Under the pieces are notes generated by a model, which searched no databases, was not told where the DNA came from, and worked only from the letters and a program-made list of their open reading frames with translations. 20,409 nt of DNA from a virus. Both the position numbers and the translations under genes were made by a program. The stretch covers positions 1 to 20,409 of the IMG/VR virus record IMGVR_UViG_3300006920_005296; one strand, given 5' to 3'. This document shows, in pieces, positions 12,763 to 19,601 of this stretch; position 1 is the first letter of the stretch, and each line of letters opens with the position of its first letter.

Positions 12763-12924
12763 ATGGGGAGGAAAGCATACAAAGAAGAAAATAAGAAAGG
12801 TAAATTATCCATTACCATATCATCAGATAATTATCAAAAATTGGTTGGTGATGGAATTAATAAGTCTAAGTTAATCAATTGGTTATTAGACCAGCATTTT
12901 AACACTATTAATCATGGAAAGTAA
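12763..12924 (+). CDS. Ribbon-helix-helix DNA-binding protein 2
   Basis: This 53-residue protein has a basic N-terminal arm (MGRKAYKEENKK), then strand KLSITISSD, helix NYQKLVGDG and helix NKSKLINWLLDQHF. It shares NKSKLI and the spacing LLxxHF with the protein encoded at 12564, so the two are paralogues. The stop overlaps the start of the HNH endonuclease gene by 11 bases, linking their translation. The GGGGAGG just after the ATG is unusual for this AT-rich DNA. Likely a transcription regulator of this small plus-strand unit. Confidence 0.7.
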   Translation: MGRKAYKEENKKGKLSITISSDNYQKLVGDGINKSKLINWLLDQHFNTINHGK

Positions 12925-13621
12925 AATATGTAGTAAATGTAAAATAGAAAAATCTACCAATGATTTTCATAAAGATAAAACACATAAAGATGGGTATAGA
13001 AGTATTTGTAAATTATGTGTAAAGGAATATCAAAAATCAAGATATGTTAAAGTTATAAAGAATAATTCACCTAAAATTAGTATTAAAGAATATAATAAAG
13101 AATATTATTTAAAACATAAAGATAAAATTAAATCAAGAACTAAAAAATATTATAAAGATAATAAAGAAAAAATAAAATTAACTAAAATTAAATATAGACC
13201 TAAAAAACGCATTCTAGATAAAATTTATAGGGAAAATAATAAAGAACAAAGAAATTTAAAAGAACGTGAGAGAAGGATTAATGACCTATTATATAGATTG
13301 ACTACTAATATTAGAAAATTAATTTTAAAATCATTTAAAGATAAAAAGTATTCCAAACAATCTAAAACTTATGAAATACTTGGTTGTACTTATAAAGAAT
13401 TTAAAAACCATATCGAATCTCAGTGGGAATCATGGATGAATTGGGATAATTATAGTTTATATAATGGTGAAAAAGATTATGGTTGGGAAATGGACCATAT
13501 AATTCCATTATCTTCAGCTAAAACAGAAAAAGATGTTATTAGATTAAATCATTACTCTAATTTTCAACCCTTATGTTGTTTTACTAATCGTTATATCAAA
13601 AAGGATAATCTTATTTATTAA
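12914..13621 (+). CDS. HNH homing-type endonuclease
   Basis: This 235-residue, very lysine-rich protein has an N-terminal four-cysteine zinc finger (CSKC at 6-9, CKLC at 32-35) with the FHKDKTHKDGYRSICK pattern common in phage HNH endonucleases. A basic helical linker (about 40-140) follows. The C-terminal HNH core has GWEMDHIIPLSSA with the catalytic His, an Asn in RLNHYSNFQPL and a final Asn (YIKKDN). Free-standing HNH endonucleases introduce breaks that favour their own spread between phages. It lies on the opposite strand to most neighbours, is more AT-rich than they are, and its stop abuts the stop of the convergent 13622-14344 gene, all consistent with insertion. Confidence 0.88.
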   Translation: MESKICSKCKIEKSTNDFHKDKTHKDGYRSICKLCVKEYQKSRYVKVIKNNSPKISIKEYNKEYYLKHKDKIKSRTKKYYKDNKEKIKLTKIKYRPKKRILDKIYRENNKEQRNLKERERRINDLLYRLTTNIRKLILKSFKDKKYSKQSKTYEILGCTYKEFKNHIESQWESWMNWDNYSLYNGEKDYGWEMDHIIPLSSAKTEKDVIRLNHYSNFQPLCCFTNRYIKKDNLIY

Positions 13622-14344
13622 TTACGCAAGTTTTTTACCCCTCAAAAATTCCCTTAAAAAGGCATTCTTTTCACCACCGATAAAATCAAGCCATTTGGAA
13701 TAAGCTTCATCTTTTTCTTTAAACCAAGTAGCAACTTCTGTTGGTGTTGCATCTTCAGATAATGGTTTATCAAATGTGAAATCTTCATATAACTTCTTAT
13801 CAAAGCACCTCTCGTCAACTAAGAATACTATTGCTGTTAACATTGAGTTTAAATCAGGTTCATTGAATGTTGAAACTCTGACATTATTTTGCTTTAAATC
13901 TGCTAGGTGTTGTTGCATAGAACCAACATACATCTCTTGTTTAAAACCATGTGTTACTAAATGACCTTCATTAGAAGTACCACCATTTAATAATATATTT
14001 GTTTTCCACTGAAGAAGAAAATTCAAATAGTCTTCATCATCACGATAAATAAGACGATATTCATCATTAGCGTGATTAAATTGGATACCTTGTTGTATAG
14101 GAGATAGATTGTATGGCACAAGACCGTACATTCTTAACTCCAAATACTTTTCAGGTTTTTGTGGGGGTGTATTTTCTTTAAAATTTCCAGTACTTAGGAA
14201 CCCCTTAAATTCTGTATAATTAATTTCTTCTAACATAAACCAATCCTCATCTTGAGTTTTATTTGGTCTAATGTTATTAACTAAACACCAGTTATATGGA
14301 GTTTGGTATTTTTCTAAAATGTCGTTACCATCTTCTTGTGTCAT
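13622..14344 (-). CDS. Possible PTH2-fold protein with a duplicated C-terminal domain
   Basis: This 240-residue protein has a middle region that follows the peptidyl-tRNA hydrolase 2 pattern. YNLSPIQQGIQFNHANDEY (about 78-96) resembles the PTH2 signature G-x2-xxQ-xxHA-xxE. It is followed by a Lys-rich strand, then HLADLKQNNVRVSTFNEPDL and a TAI strand. PTH2 itself is shorter and acts on peptidyl-tRNA; phage relatives with the same fold are of unknown role. The last 60 or so residues form a separate domain ending FIGGEKNAFLREFLRGKKLA, shared with the 67-residue protein at 11788-11991. It overlaps the upstream gene by 20 bases. The fold assignment is tentative. Confidence 0.5.
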   Translation of the reverse strand: MTQEDGNDILEKYQTPYNWCLVNNIRPNKTQDEDWFMLEEINYTEFKGFLSTGNFKENTPPQKPEKYLELRMYGLVPYNLSPIQQGIQFNHANDEYRLIYRDDEDYLNFLLQWKTNILLNGGTSNEGHLVTHGFKQEMYVGSMQQHLADLKQNNVRVSTFNEPDLNSMLTAIVFLVDERCFDKKLYEDFTFDKPLSEDATPTEVATWFKEKDEAYSKWLDFIGGEKNAFLREFLRGKKLA

Positions 14345-14525
14345 TCTTAAATAATTCTTTATTATTTTGCATCCAACTTAAAATAGTTTGTTGTGCTCTG
14401 CTATCAATTGGGAAACCACCCATGTATAGAACATCTCTAACTACTTCGAACTCTTGACCTTTCTTAAAAGTTAGTCCGTTTTTTAGTGTTGCATCTTTAA
14501 TTAATTTGTATACTCCGCTTTTCAT
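14325..14525 (-). CDS. Hypothetical protein, 66 residues
   Basis: A small basic protein starting MKSGVYKLIKDATLKNG is followed by a strand pattern (FKKGQEFEVVRDVLYMGG) that suggests a small beta-barrel, and a helix that holds SWMQNN. A longer frame upstream runs through the promoter and the terminator at 14593 and is rejected. Its stop lies inside the next gene (20-base overlap). No family is recognised. Confidence 0.65.
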   Translation of the reverse strand: MKSGVYKLIKDATLKNGLTFKKGQEFEVVRDVLYMGGFPIDSRAQQTILSWMQNNKELFKNDTRRW

Positions 14526-14552
14526 AATATTAAGGTTTAACTCAATATAGAA

Positions 14553-14583
14553 CAAATAAACCGAAAATATAGTTAATAAACAA
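14553..14583 (-). promoter_or_regulatory. Bacteroidetes-type promoter of the 14525 and 14344 genes
   Basis: The minus strand reads TTG, 20 bases, TTTATTTG (one mismatch to TANNTTTG). The leader is about 20 bases. Confidence 0.55.
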
Positions 14584-14592
14584 GTTTTTAAT

Positions 14593-14625
14593 AAAAAAAA
14601 CCCAGAAAAATAAATTTCTGGGTTT
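14593..14625 (-). terminator. Rho-independent terminator ending the ligase operon
   Basis: On the minus strand, AAACCCAGAAA pairs perfectly with TTTCTGGGTTT (11 bp, 6-base loop) and runs into a long T tract. It closes the transcription unit that ends with the C-terminal half of the RNA ligase. No gene is seen in 14626-14709. Confidence 0.9.
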
Positions 14626-14709
14626 ATATTGGGGTTTAAGTGACATTTCAAGTTCTTAGGAAACCTGAATCAACAAATATGGTTTATCACATTACTGTGA
14701 GTGTCCTTA

Positions 14710-15678
14710 TTAAAGCCCTACTTGTGCGTTAAGTTTACTAAAAAACATTTGTCTTACTCGATTAGATAAATATTTTCCAACATCTTTCATTTCAAGACCA
14801 TTATCAGCTAAAGTATCACTTTCTTCAGAAACAATATCTGATACAACCCATTTGATGATTTCACCAGTCTTTTTCTGGTCCAATATTCCATCAGGGAAAA
14901 CAATACCTAAACCTTGTTCAAGTCTATTCTCAGTTGCAGCATATTCAACAAATTCATTAATAGAATTAAGTTTTTCAGTATCAACTTTAGCAAGTGTTTT
15001 GTTTTTAGTAACACTATGTTTATCACCCTTAACCTTGAATCTATAATCATGACCGTTTACTTGGGCCACCCAAACAACACCTTCACCAATCCCCTCAAAG
15101 CCAAACGCTTTAGCTACTGGACATAACTTCTCAACTTCAGTAGTTATATCAGCTAATTCATTTTGAGCCATCTCAGGTGCGTTAAAATCGATTTCTATAT
15201 CATAACATAAGAAATCTTCTATGTTATATACCCTATTATCTTTATCCCTTAAGTAATCTGATGGTAAATGATATGCTTCGCTACCATCTTCAGGCACTAT
15301 CTTAACATCAAAGATGAATAATGACTTCTCGATTTGAGAAACTCCAACGCCTTTTTGGATTGAGCTACCAGCCCATTCACCGAATATAAACACCCCATCG
15401 TTAGGATTTAAGTTGGTGTTTACATATCTTACATGCTCAACCAATTCAAGAAATGTCTTTTTATTATCTTCAACGTATCTAGCAAAACCAAAATTATCAT
15501 TTTCTGGTGTGATTATGTTGGTTCTGGATTGTGCCCAAAGACCATCTTCTTCAGTATGCCCAATACCAGCATTAGAATTATGAACTAATACGCTGTTAGC
15601 GAAAAAACAATTTGTTTCATCAACAGAAATATCGTAAGACCTTCTATTTTCTATTTTATTAATTGACTTAAGTTTCAT
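14710..15678 (-). CDS. Split intein C-fragment fused to the C-terminal half of an Rnl2-type RNA ligase
   Basis: This is a 322-residue protein. Residues 1-34 are an intein C-fragment: block F is YDISVDETNCFFAN and block G is VLVHN, followed by Ser35 as the first extein residue. The rest begins SNAGIG, completing nucleotidyl-transfer motif I of an RNA ligase whose KLHG is encoded in another gene. Motif III is FGEWAG (99-104), motif IV is GEGVVW (198-203) and motif V is RFKVKGDKH (213-221, Lys215 and Lys217). The Rnl2 family seals nicks in duplex RNA via a ligase-AMP intermediate. Alone this half lacks the catalytic lysine, so it needs trans-splicing with the product of 16542-17360. Its ATG overlaps the stop of the intervening endonuclease gene (ATGA, 15675-15678). 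Confidence 0.92.
   Translation of the reverse strand: MKLKSINKIENRRSYDISVDETNCFFANSVLVHNSNAGIGHTEEDGLWAQSRTNIITPENDNFGFARYVEDNKKTFLELVEHVRYVNTNLNPNDGVFIFGEWAGSSIQKGVGVSQIEKSLFIFDVKIVPEDGSEAYHLPSDYLRDKDNRVYNIEDFLCYDIEIDFNAPEMAQNELADITTEVEKLCPVAKAFGFEGIGEGVVWVAQVNGHDYRFKVKGDKHSVTKNKTLAKVDTEKLNSINEFVEYAATENRLEQGLGIVFPDGILDQKKTGEIIKWVVSDIVSEESDTLADNGLEMKDVGKYLSNRVRQMFFSKLNAQVGL
15577..15678 (-). other. Intein C-fragment coding segment (34 residues)
   Basis: It encodes blocks F and G, ending in His33-Asn34 before Ser35. This is the penultimate His and terminal Asn needed for Asn cyclisation, with Ser as the splicing nucleophile. Confidence 0.9.
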
Positions 15679-16487
15679 TTTTTTTCTATAAATTTAATTA
15701 TTTTTTTCTTAATTTTTTCCCTATTTTCATACCAATCATCTTCCCAAACCATAAACACTCGATAACCCTTTCTTTTTAAAAACCAAGTTCGTTTTCTATC
15801 TTTTTCCCATTTATCTGAACAAAACATTTTAATTGCTGTGTTATAATAATCCCCATCATATTTTCTAGGGTTACAATGGTATAAATCCCCATTGTATTCA
15901 ACAACAATTTTTTTATCAATATTACATTCATCAACTTCAAGTTTATCTATTACATGGTGTTGTTTAAATCCGTAATTTTTTAAAAAATCGTGTAATTCAT
16001 TATGACCTTTAGATGTAAAACCAATTTTAGAATTTTTAAAAATCTTTAAATAATGTTTCAACCTAAATTCTTCATCTGAATTTAATTTATCATGCAATGC
16101 CTTATTCGCTCTTGTTACTTGTTTATATTGTTCTTTTTTAGACATAGATTCCCACCTTTCTGTTGAAAATCTACCTACATTGTCATGGTTCAAAGCTGAT
16201 GCATCACCACCTAATTTAGCGTTTTTAATCCTATTTTTTTTACTTATTTTAGATAAACTTTTTTTACCAATTTCTGAAATAATTTTACCTTCAACAATTT
16301 TAGCGCACTCAACACATAAATCTTTATTATATCGCTCAAACCTTTTTTTTGTTTTATCGAACCTTTCGTCATAAATTAAATTACAACTATCACATTCTAT
16401 TTTATTTATTGGGAATTTAATTTTAGATAAATGTTTAGAGTAGCCCCACCTACCATTAACTAATTCACACCATGTCGTTTTAATCAT
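15675..16487 (-). CDS. Vsr/EDxHD-like homing endonuclease between the split-intein halves
   Basis: This 270-residue protein has an N-terminal cysteine zinc site (CDSC at 32-35, CVEC at 58-61). A basic region about 75-135 holds RIKNAKLGG and RWESMSKKEQ, which look like nuclease-associated DNA-binding modules. The C-terminal PD-(D/E)xK nuclease resembles Vsr. IVVEYNGDLYHCNPRKYDG (194-212) and RTWFLKRKGYRVFMVWEDDW (233-252) match its strand-D/H and 'KGYRVxxVWExDW' patterns. Such free-standing endonucleases are known between the halves of phage genes fractured by split inteins, where they probably promote homing of the break region. It has its own second-class promoter motif and a 12-base palindrome upstream, and ends in an ATGA overlap with the downstream half gene. 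Confidence 0.85.
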   Translation of the reverse strand: MIKTTWCELVNGRWGYSKHLSKIKFPINKIECDSCNLIYDERFDKTKKRFERYNKDLCVECAKIVEGKIISEIGKKSLSKISKKNRIKNAKLGGDASALNHDNVGRFSTERWESMSKKEQYKQVTRANKALHDKLNSDEEFRLKHYLKIFKNSKIGFTSKGHNELHDFLKNYGFKQHHVIDKLEVDECNIDKKIVVEYNGDLYHCNPRKYDGDYYNTAIKMFCSDKWEKDRKRTWFLKRKGYRVFMVWEDDWYENREKIKKKIIKFIEKK

Positions 16488-16500
16488 ACTTATTCTTTAT

Positions 16501-16509
16501 TATAAATAT
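16501..16509 (-). promoter_or_regulatory. Second-class promoter motif of the Vsr-like endonuclease gene
   Basis: The minus strand reads ATATTTATA, then AATAAAGAATAAGT, then ATG. It sits in the 54-base gap between the N-terminal ligase half and the endonuclease gene, so the latter could be expressed on its own schedule. Confidence 0.4.
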
Positions 16510-16514
16510 GAATA

Positions 16515-16526
16515 GTTTCATGAAAC
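16515..16526. repeat. 12-base perfect palindrome GTTTCATGAAAC
   Basis: It lies in the 54-base gap between the two coding regions, just upstream of the second-class motif at 16501. It could be an operator or the endonuclease's recognition element. Confidence 0.5.
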
Positions 16527-16541
16527 CAATGCTTAAATGTG

Positions 16542-17360
16542 TTAAATTTTTATAAATTCATCTTCAGAAGTTAAATCAGACGCTTCAACCCAACCTCTAT
16601 TTTTGGTATAAAATTTATGGTCTTCAGTACATTTAATAATATTACCATCGTCAAATTCTAATTCCAACCAATTTTTATCAGAATCAAAATTTTGAGTATT
16701 AGTAACTATTTTATTTACCATTATATTTTTTTTAGTGTCATAACTTAAAACTGAATCACCAATATTGATTTCACTAATTGAGACTTCTTCCCCGTTACTC
16801 AAAGTAACTAAAGTGTCTTTATCAAAACACCCATGTAATTTTACAGTACCCTTAAATTTAATGGTAGGGGATGCTTTAGAAGGGTCATATATCGGGTCAC
16901 CATTTTCATCTTTCCCAACGTATGAAGCTCTTTGTCTAGCTTCTTTTACTACTTGTCTATATTGCCCTATTTTAGGGAATGCACTATGTTTTTTCATTTT
17001 ATTATATTTTGTTAAATTTTCTAAGTCGTAATGATATTTACATTCATTAGCAACTCTACTTGGTAATATATAACCCTTTTCCCTACCCTTTTTAGCAATC
17101 CCAAAAGATTTACATAACCAATGTTTTAAATATAATCGGATACAAAATTCTGAATAACTATCCGCTGTAATCCAAGTTCCCCTTGAATCTAGGTTATATT
17201 TTTCTATAGCAATCTTCAAATCTTTAGAGTAGTTACCATATTTATCATATGCGAGTCCAGCCGCTATTTCTTGAATAGCTTTATGAGAATATGGTGATAA
17301 CTTATATACCGTATATACATTATCTGAAATTCTATGTCGATATTTTAGTCTACTTCCCAT
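16542..17360 (-). CDS. N-terminal half of an Rnl2-type RNA ligase fused to a split intein N-fragment
   Basis: This is a 272-residue protein. Residues about 123-177 are the start of an RNA ligase: KKHSAFPKIGQYRQV, then TIKFKGTVKLHG, with the AMP-accepting Lys174 of motif I. At residue 178 an intein begins. Block A is CFDKDTLVTLSNG with Cys178 as nucleophile, and block B is KCTEDHKFY with the T-x2-H pair. It stops after 95 intein residues, and the C-fragment lies two genes downstream. The junction KLHG/SN interrupts the ligase active site itself. Residues 1-122 form an extra N-terminal domain that I do not recognise. The ATG overlaps the preceding ATPase fragment by 11 bases. Trans-splicing with 14710-15678 should rebuild a ligase of about 465 residues. 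Confidence 0.92.
   Translation of the reverse strand: MGSRLKYRHRISDNVYTVYKLSPYSHKAIQEIAAGLAYDKYGNYSKDLKIAIEKYNLDSRGTWITADSYSEFCIRLYLKHWLCKSFGIAKKGREKGYILPSRVANECKYHYDLENLTKYNKMKKHSAFPKIGQYRQVVKEARQRASYVGKDENGDPIYDPSKASPTIKFKGTVKLHGCFDKDTLVTLSNGEEVSISEINIGDSVLSYDTKKNIMVNKIVTNTQNFDSDKNWLELEFDDGNIIKCTEDHKFYTKNRGWVEASDLTSEDEFIKI
16545..16829 (-). other. Intein N-fragment coding segment (95 residues)
   Basis: It encodes blocks A and B of a Hint fold and ends FIKI at the stop codon. No endonuclease domain lies within the intein itself. Confidence 0.9.
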
Positions 17361-17559
17361 TTATTAAATTTACGTGGTCCATTGGAAAAAAACCAAGATA
17401 CCTATCTTCACCAGTATTTGGTATTAATTCTATTAGACTCGTATGACCACTGAATTTGCGTGGTGGTTGTTGGGTTGTCCATATCACCACATTATGTTCT
17501 TTAGCGATTTCCCTTAACTTTCCATAAAGTTCCATGGCTTTATTGTAATCCATTTCCAA
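17350..17559 (-). CDS. C-terminal fragment of a RecA/DnaB-like ATPase
   Basis: This 69-residue frame encodes YGKLREIAKEHNVVIWTTQQ followed by PPR. That is the helix, strand and sensor segment following Walker B in RecA/DnaB-type ATPases, where the Gln contacts the gamma-phosphate. A Walker A loop and Walker B aspartate are absent. The upstream DNA is the 3' end of the DNA ligase gene, overlapping by 20 bases, so the N-terminal part of the ATPase is not encoded here. It ends with an 11-base overlap with the RNA ligase half gene. Most likely a remnant of a helicase or recombinase gene displaced by recombination. A functional small protein, or trans-spliced partner elsewhere, cannot be excluded. 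Confidence 0.5.
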   Translation of the reverse strand: MEMDYNKAMELYGKLREIAKEHNVVIWTTQQPPRKFSGHTSLIELIPNTGEDRYLGFFPMDHVNLINGK

Positions 17560-18982
17560 CTTTTTGACTTAATCCTTTTGCCATTACTTCAATTTCTTGA
17601 GCTGACTGTAAAGAATCGCAAGAATTCTTATCGTCTCTCAACTCAACAACTGATGGGTGTAATGTTGACCAATCACCATCAGAGTTTTGTGATAAACCAC
17701 AACATCTGATTTCTACTATTGTACCCATAAGGTTATCAGCATTTTCAGTGATATTACTCATCATTTTCTCAGTCATACCAGAAGCATTGGTTCTTAATGT
17801 ACCGCATGATGATTCTAAATTTATCGTTGAGAATACATTCTCATTCTTAGTCCCTTTATCACCATATTCAAATCCGATAACTCTAAGGTCAATATTCATC
17901 TCTAGTTTCATTTTGCACTGTGTTGAAGGTTTTCCATCTTTCCATCCAGCAGTAGGTGCTTTAAGAATTGTACCTTCTTCACCTCTATTTAAAATCTCTT
18001 GAAAGTGAGTCATTGCTTCATCATAAGAATATACTTTTTTACGTTCAACTACTGATACTCTCTTACATTCTAAGATAGGAGTCTTTTTAAATAAGAAATC
18101 CAAACGATGTCTATACTCAATATCTGATTTTCTTTCGAAATAATTTTCAAGGGTAATTGAATCCCAAACAGTATATCTGATTTTAGATACCGCATCAAAA
18201 TAGTTACCATGTTTTTTATCAAAAGCAACCAATTTTTTTAATGTATCTTCATCACTTCTATCACCCATTTTACCACGACCTTCAATATCAACGATTGATG
18301 CTATGATTCCATTACTTGTATAACGGTCCATTACTGAACCATCTTCATTTATCATTGTTAATTCACCATTTAATACCCCATCAGGGAATTTGGATAATTC
18401 TTCTATCAATAATGAATCTTGTGGTATATATGTGGTTTCACCTTGACGTGATTCTAATTCTACTTCACCACCTTGGATTATTGCATTAGCATATCTACCA
18501 TCCATCTTAACATCACTGTAAGCATATCCAAATTTTTTGAATATATCTCTAGCTAATTTTTCACTAAATGATTTAGCACCTTGATATGGTGTTTTTTCAA
18601 TTAAATTAGGGATTATCTTATTGATAAATGTAGTCCCTAGACCATTTTTAGGGTCTTTATCTATAATTCTTTCAATAATATAAGCATCATCTGGATGAAG
18701 CTTCTCTAACATTAATTGTAAATGTAAAGTAGCTGAATTGCCAGTTAATTTACGTTCACTTAATAATTTAAGGTCTTCTAAAGCATCTTTAAGTGTTAAT
18801 TTAGAATACCCTAAATATGTATATTCAGGTATTTGTTTAATGAAGAATTTAACTCGTTTAGATTTTATCAAATATAAAACCTCTTTAAGTAATTCATTAT
18901 CCTTATACTTACGTAAAACATCCATTTTGGCATTATTACCAGAAGTCTCACTAATTTCGTCAAAAATCGCTTTAATTGTCAT
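17540..18982 (-). CDS. ATP-dependent DNA ligase
   Basis: This 480-residue protein, similar in length to T4 DNA ligase, joins nicks in duplex DNA using ATP. Motif I is VKMDGRY (158-164) with adenylated Lys159, motif III is LNGELTM (204-210), the DSITL region corresponds to IIIa, motif IV is EGTILKAP (336-343) and motif V is CKMKLE (356-361). The N-terminal 150 residues are the helical DNA-binding region. The C-terminal OB domain follows motif V. All catalytic motifs are intact. It starts 1 base after the nucleotidyltransferase gene in a minus-strand operon with the RNA ligase halves. The C-terminal tail overlaps the ATPase fragment by 20 bases. Confidence 0.95.
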   Translation of the reverse strand: MTIKAIFDEISETSGNNAKMDVLRKYKDNELLKEVLYLIKSKRVKFFIKQIPEYTYLGYSKLTLKDALEDLKLLSERKLTGNSATLHLQLMLEKLHPDDAYIIERIIDKDPKNGLGTTFINKIIPNLIEKTPYQGAKSFSEKLARDIFKKFGYAYSDVKMDGRYANAIIQGGEVELESRQGETTYIPQDSLLIEELSKFPDGVLNGELTMINEDGSVMDRYTSNGIIASIVDIEGRGKMGDRSDEDTLKKLVAFDKKHGNYFDAVSKIRYTVWDSITLENYFERKSDIEYRHRLDFLFKKTPILECKRVSVVERKKVYSYDEAMTHFQEILNRGEEGTILKAPTAGWKDGKPSTQCKMKLEMNIDLRVIGFEYGDKGTKNENVFSTINLESSCGTLRTNASGMTEKMMSNITENADNLMGTIVEIRCCGLSQNSDGDWSTLHPSVVELRDDKNSCDSLQSAQEIEVMAKGLSQKVGNGLQ

Positions 18983-18983
18983 A

Positions 18984-19601
18984 TTATTTTTTTAATTTAT
19001 TAACTAACTCGTCAAAGATACGAAAATAATCTCGACTATCAAAATTTTCTTCCTCAATTTTCATAAATTCTTCGTACATCCCATTACATTCTTTAAAATC
19101 TACTATTTTTTGATGTTCCTTTAACTGTAACCCAAAATGTAATATCCTCAAAGCATGATACATACTTTTAATTGCACGTTCTTTATCACCATTTTTTGAT
19201 GCCATACATGAGTAGTGGCGACTATCTGAAGCTTTTCTAATAATAGCTTTAACCAATCGTTTATTATTCCAATTGGTTACCTTAAAAGGCCATTTCTTTA
19301 AAACTATTTGAGATTTATCTAAAGATAGACATTCTAATGCAGCAATTTCGTAATTGTTTATTGCATCCAAAAACCCACCCCTAGAATATACAACACCTTG
19401 AATACTCCAATCAGCATTTGAAATTGCATTATTCCTAAACGCACCGTTATCTAACATAGCACCTTTCATAACAATGATATAATCACGGTCAGACTTTTCA
19501 GTTGCGGTTCCATATACATGAGACCCATAAGGAAATATAGCTAATACATCACCTTCAACACCCAATTCTTCTAATATGTGTTTAGCCATTTCATCTTTCA
19601 T
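18984..19601 (-). CDS. Small nucleotidyltransferase (YGSxxYGTA-type)
   Basis: In this 205-residue protein, FPYGSHVYGTATEKSDRDYI (23-42) is the signature of minimal nucleotidyltransferases of the Pol beta superfamily, with metal-binding Asp38 and Asp40. The C-terminal half is helical (RHYSCMASKNGDKERAIKSM) and resembles the HEPN-like or substrate-binding helices found with this group. It is common in large phages, but the substrate is not established. The A of its ATG is the last base of the upstream stop (TAATG), so translation is coupled to the HD hydrolase gene. Together with the larger nucleotidyltransferase at 5287 the window has two members of the superfamily. Confidence 0.85.
   Translation of the reverse strand: MKDEMAKHILEELGVEGDVLAIFPYGSHVYGTATEKSDRDYIIVMKGAMLDNGAFRNNAISNADWSIQGVVYSRGGFLDAINNYEIAALECLSLDKSQIVLKKWPFKVTNWNNKRLVKAIIRKASDSRHYSCMASKNGDKERAIKSMYHALRILHFGLQLKEHQKIVDFKECNGMYEEFMKIEEENFDSRDYFRIFDELVNKLKK

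Noticed and set aside
12564-12924. Toxin-antitoxin pair
   Set aside because: Both small proteins are ribbon-helix-helix types and no toxin-like gene is adjacent.
14526-14651. N-terminal extension of the 14525 gene with a hydrophobic stretch
   Set aside because: It runs through a strong terminator and a promoter, so the internal Met at 14525 is the better start.
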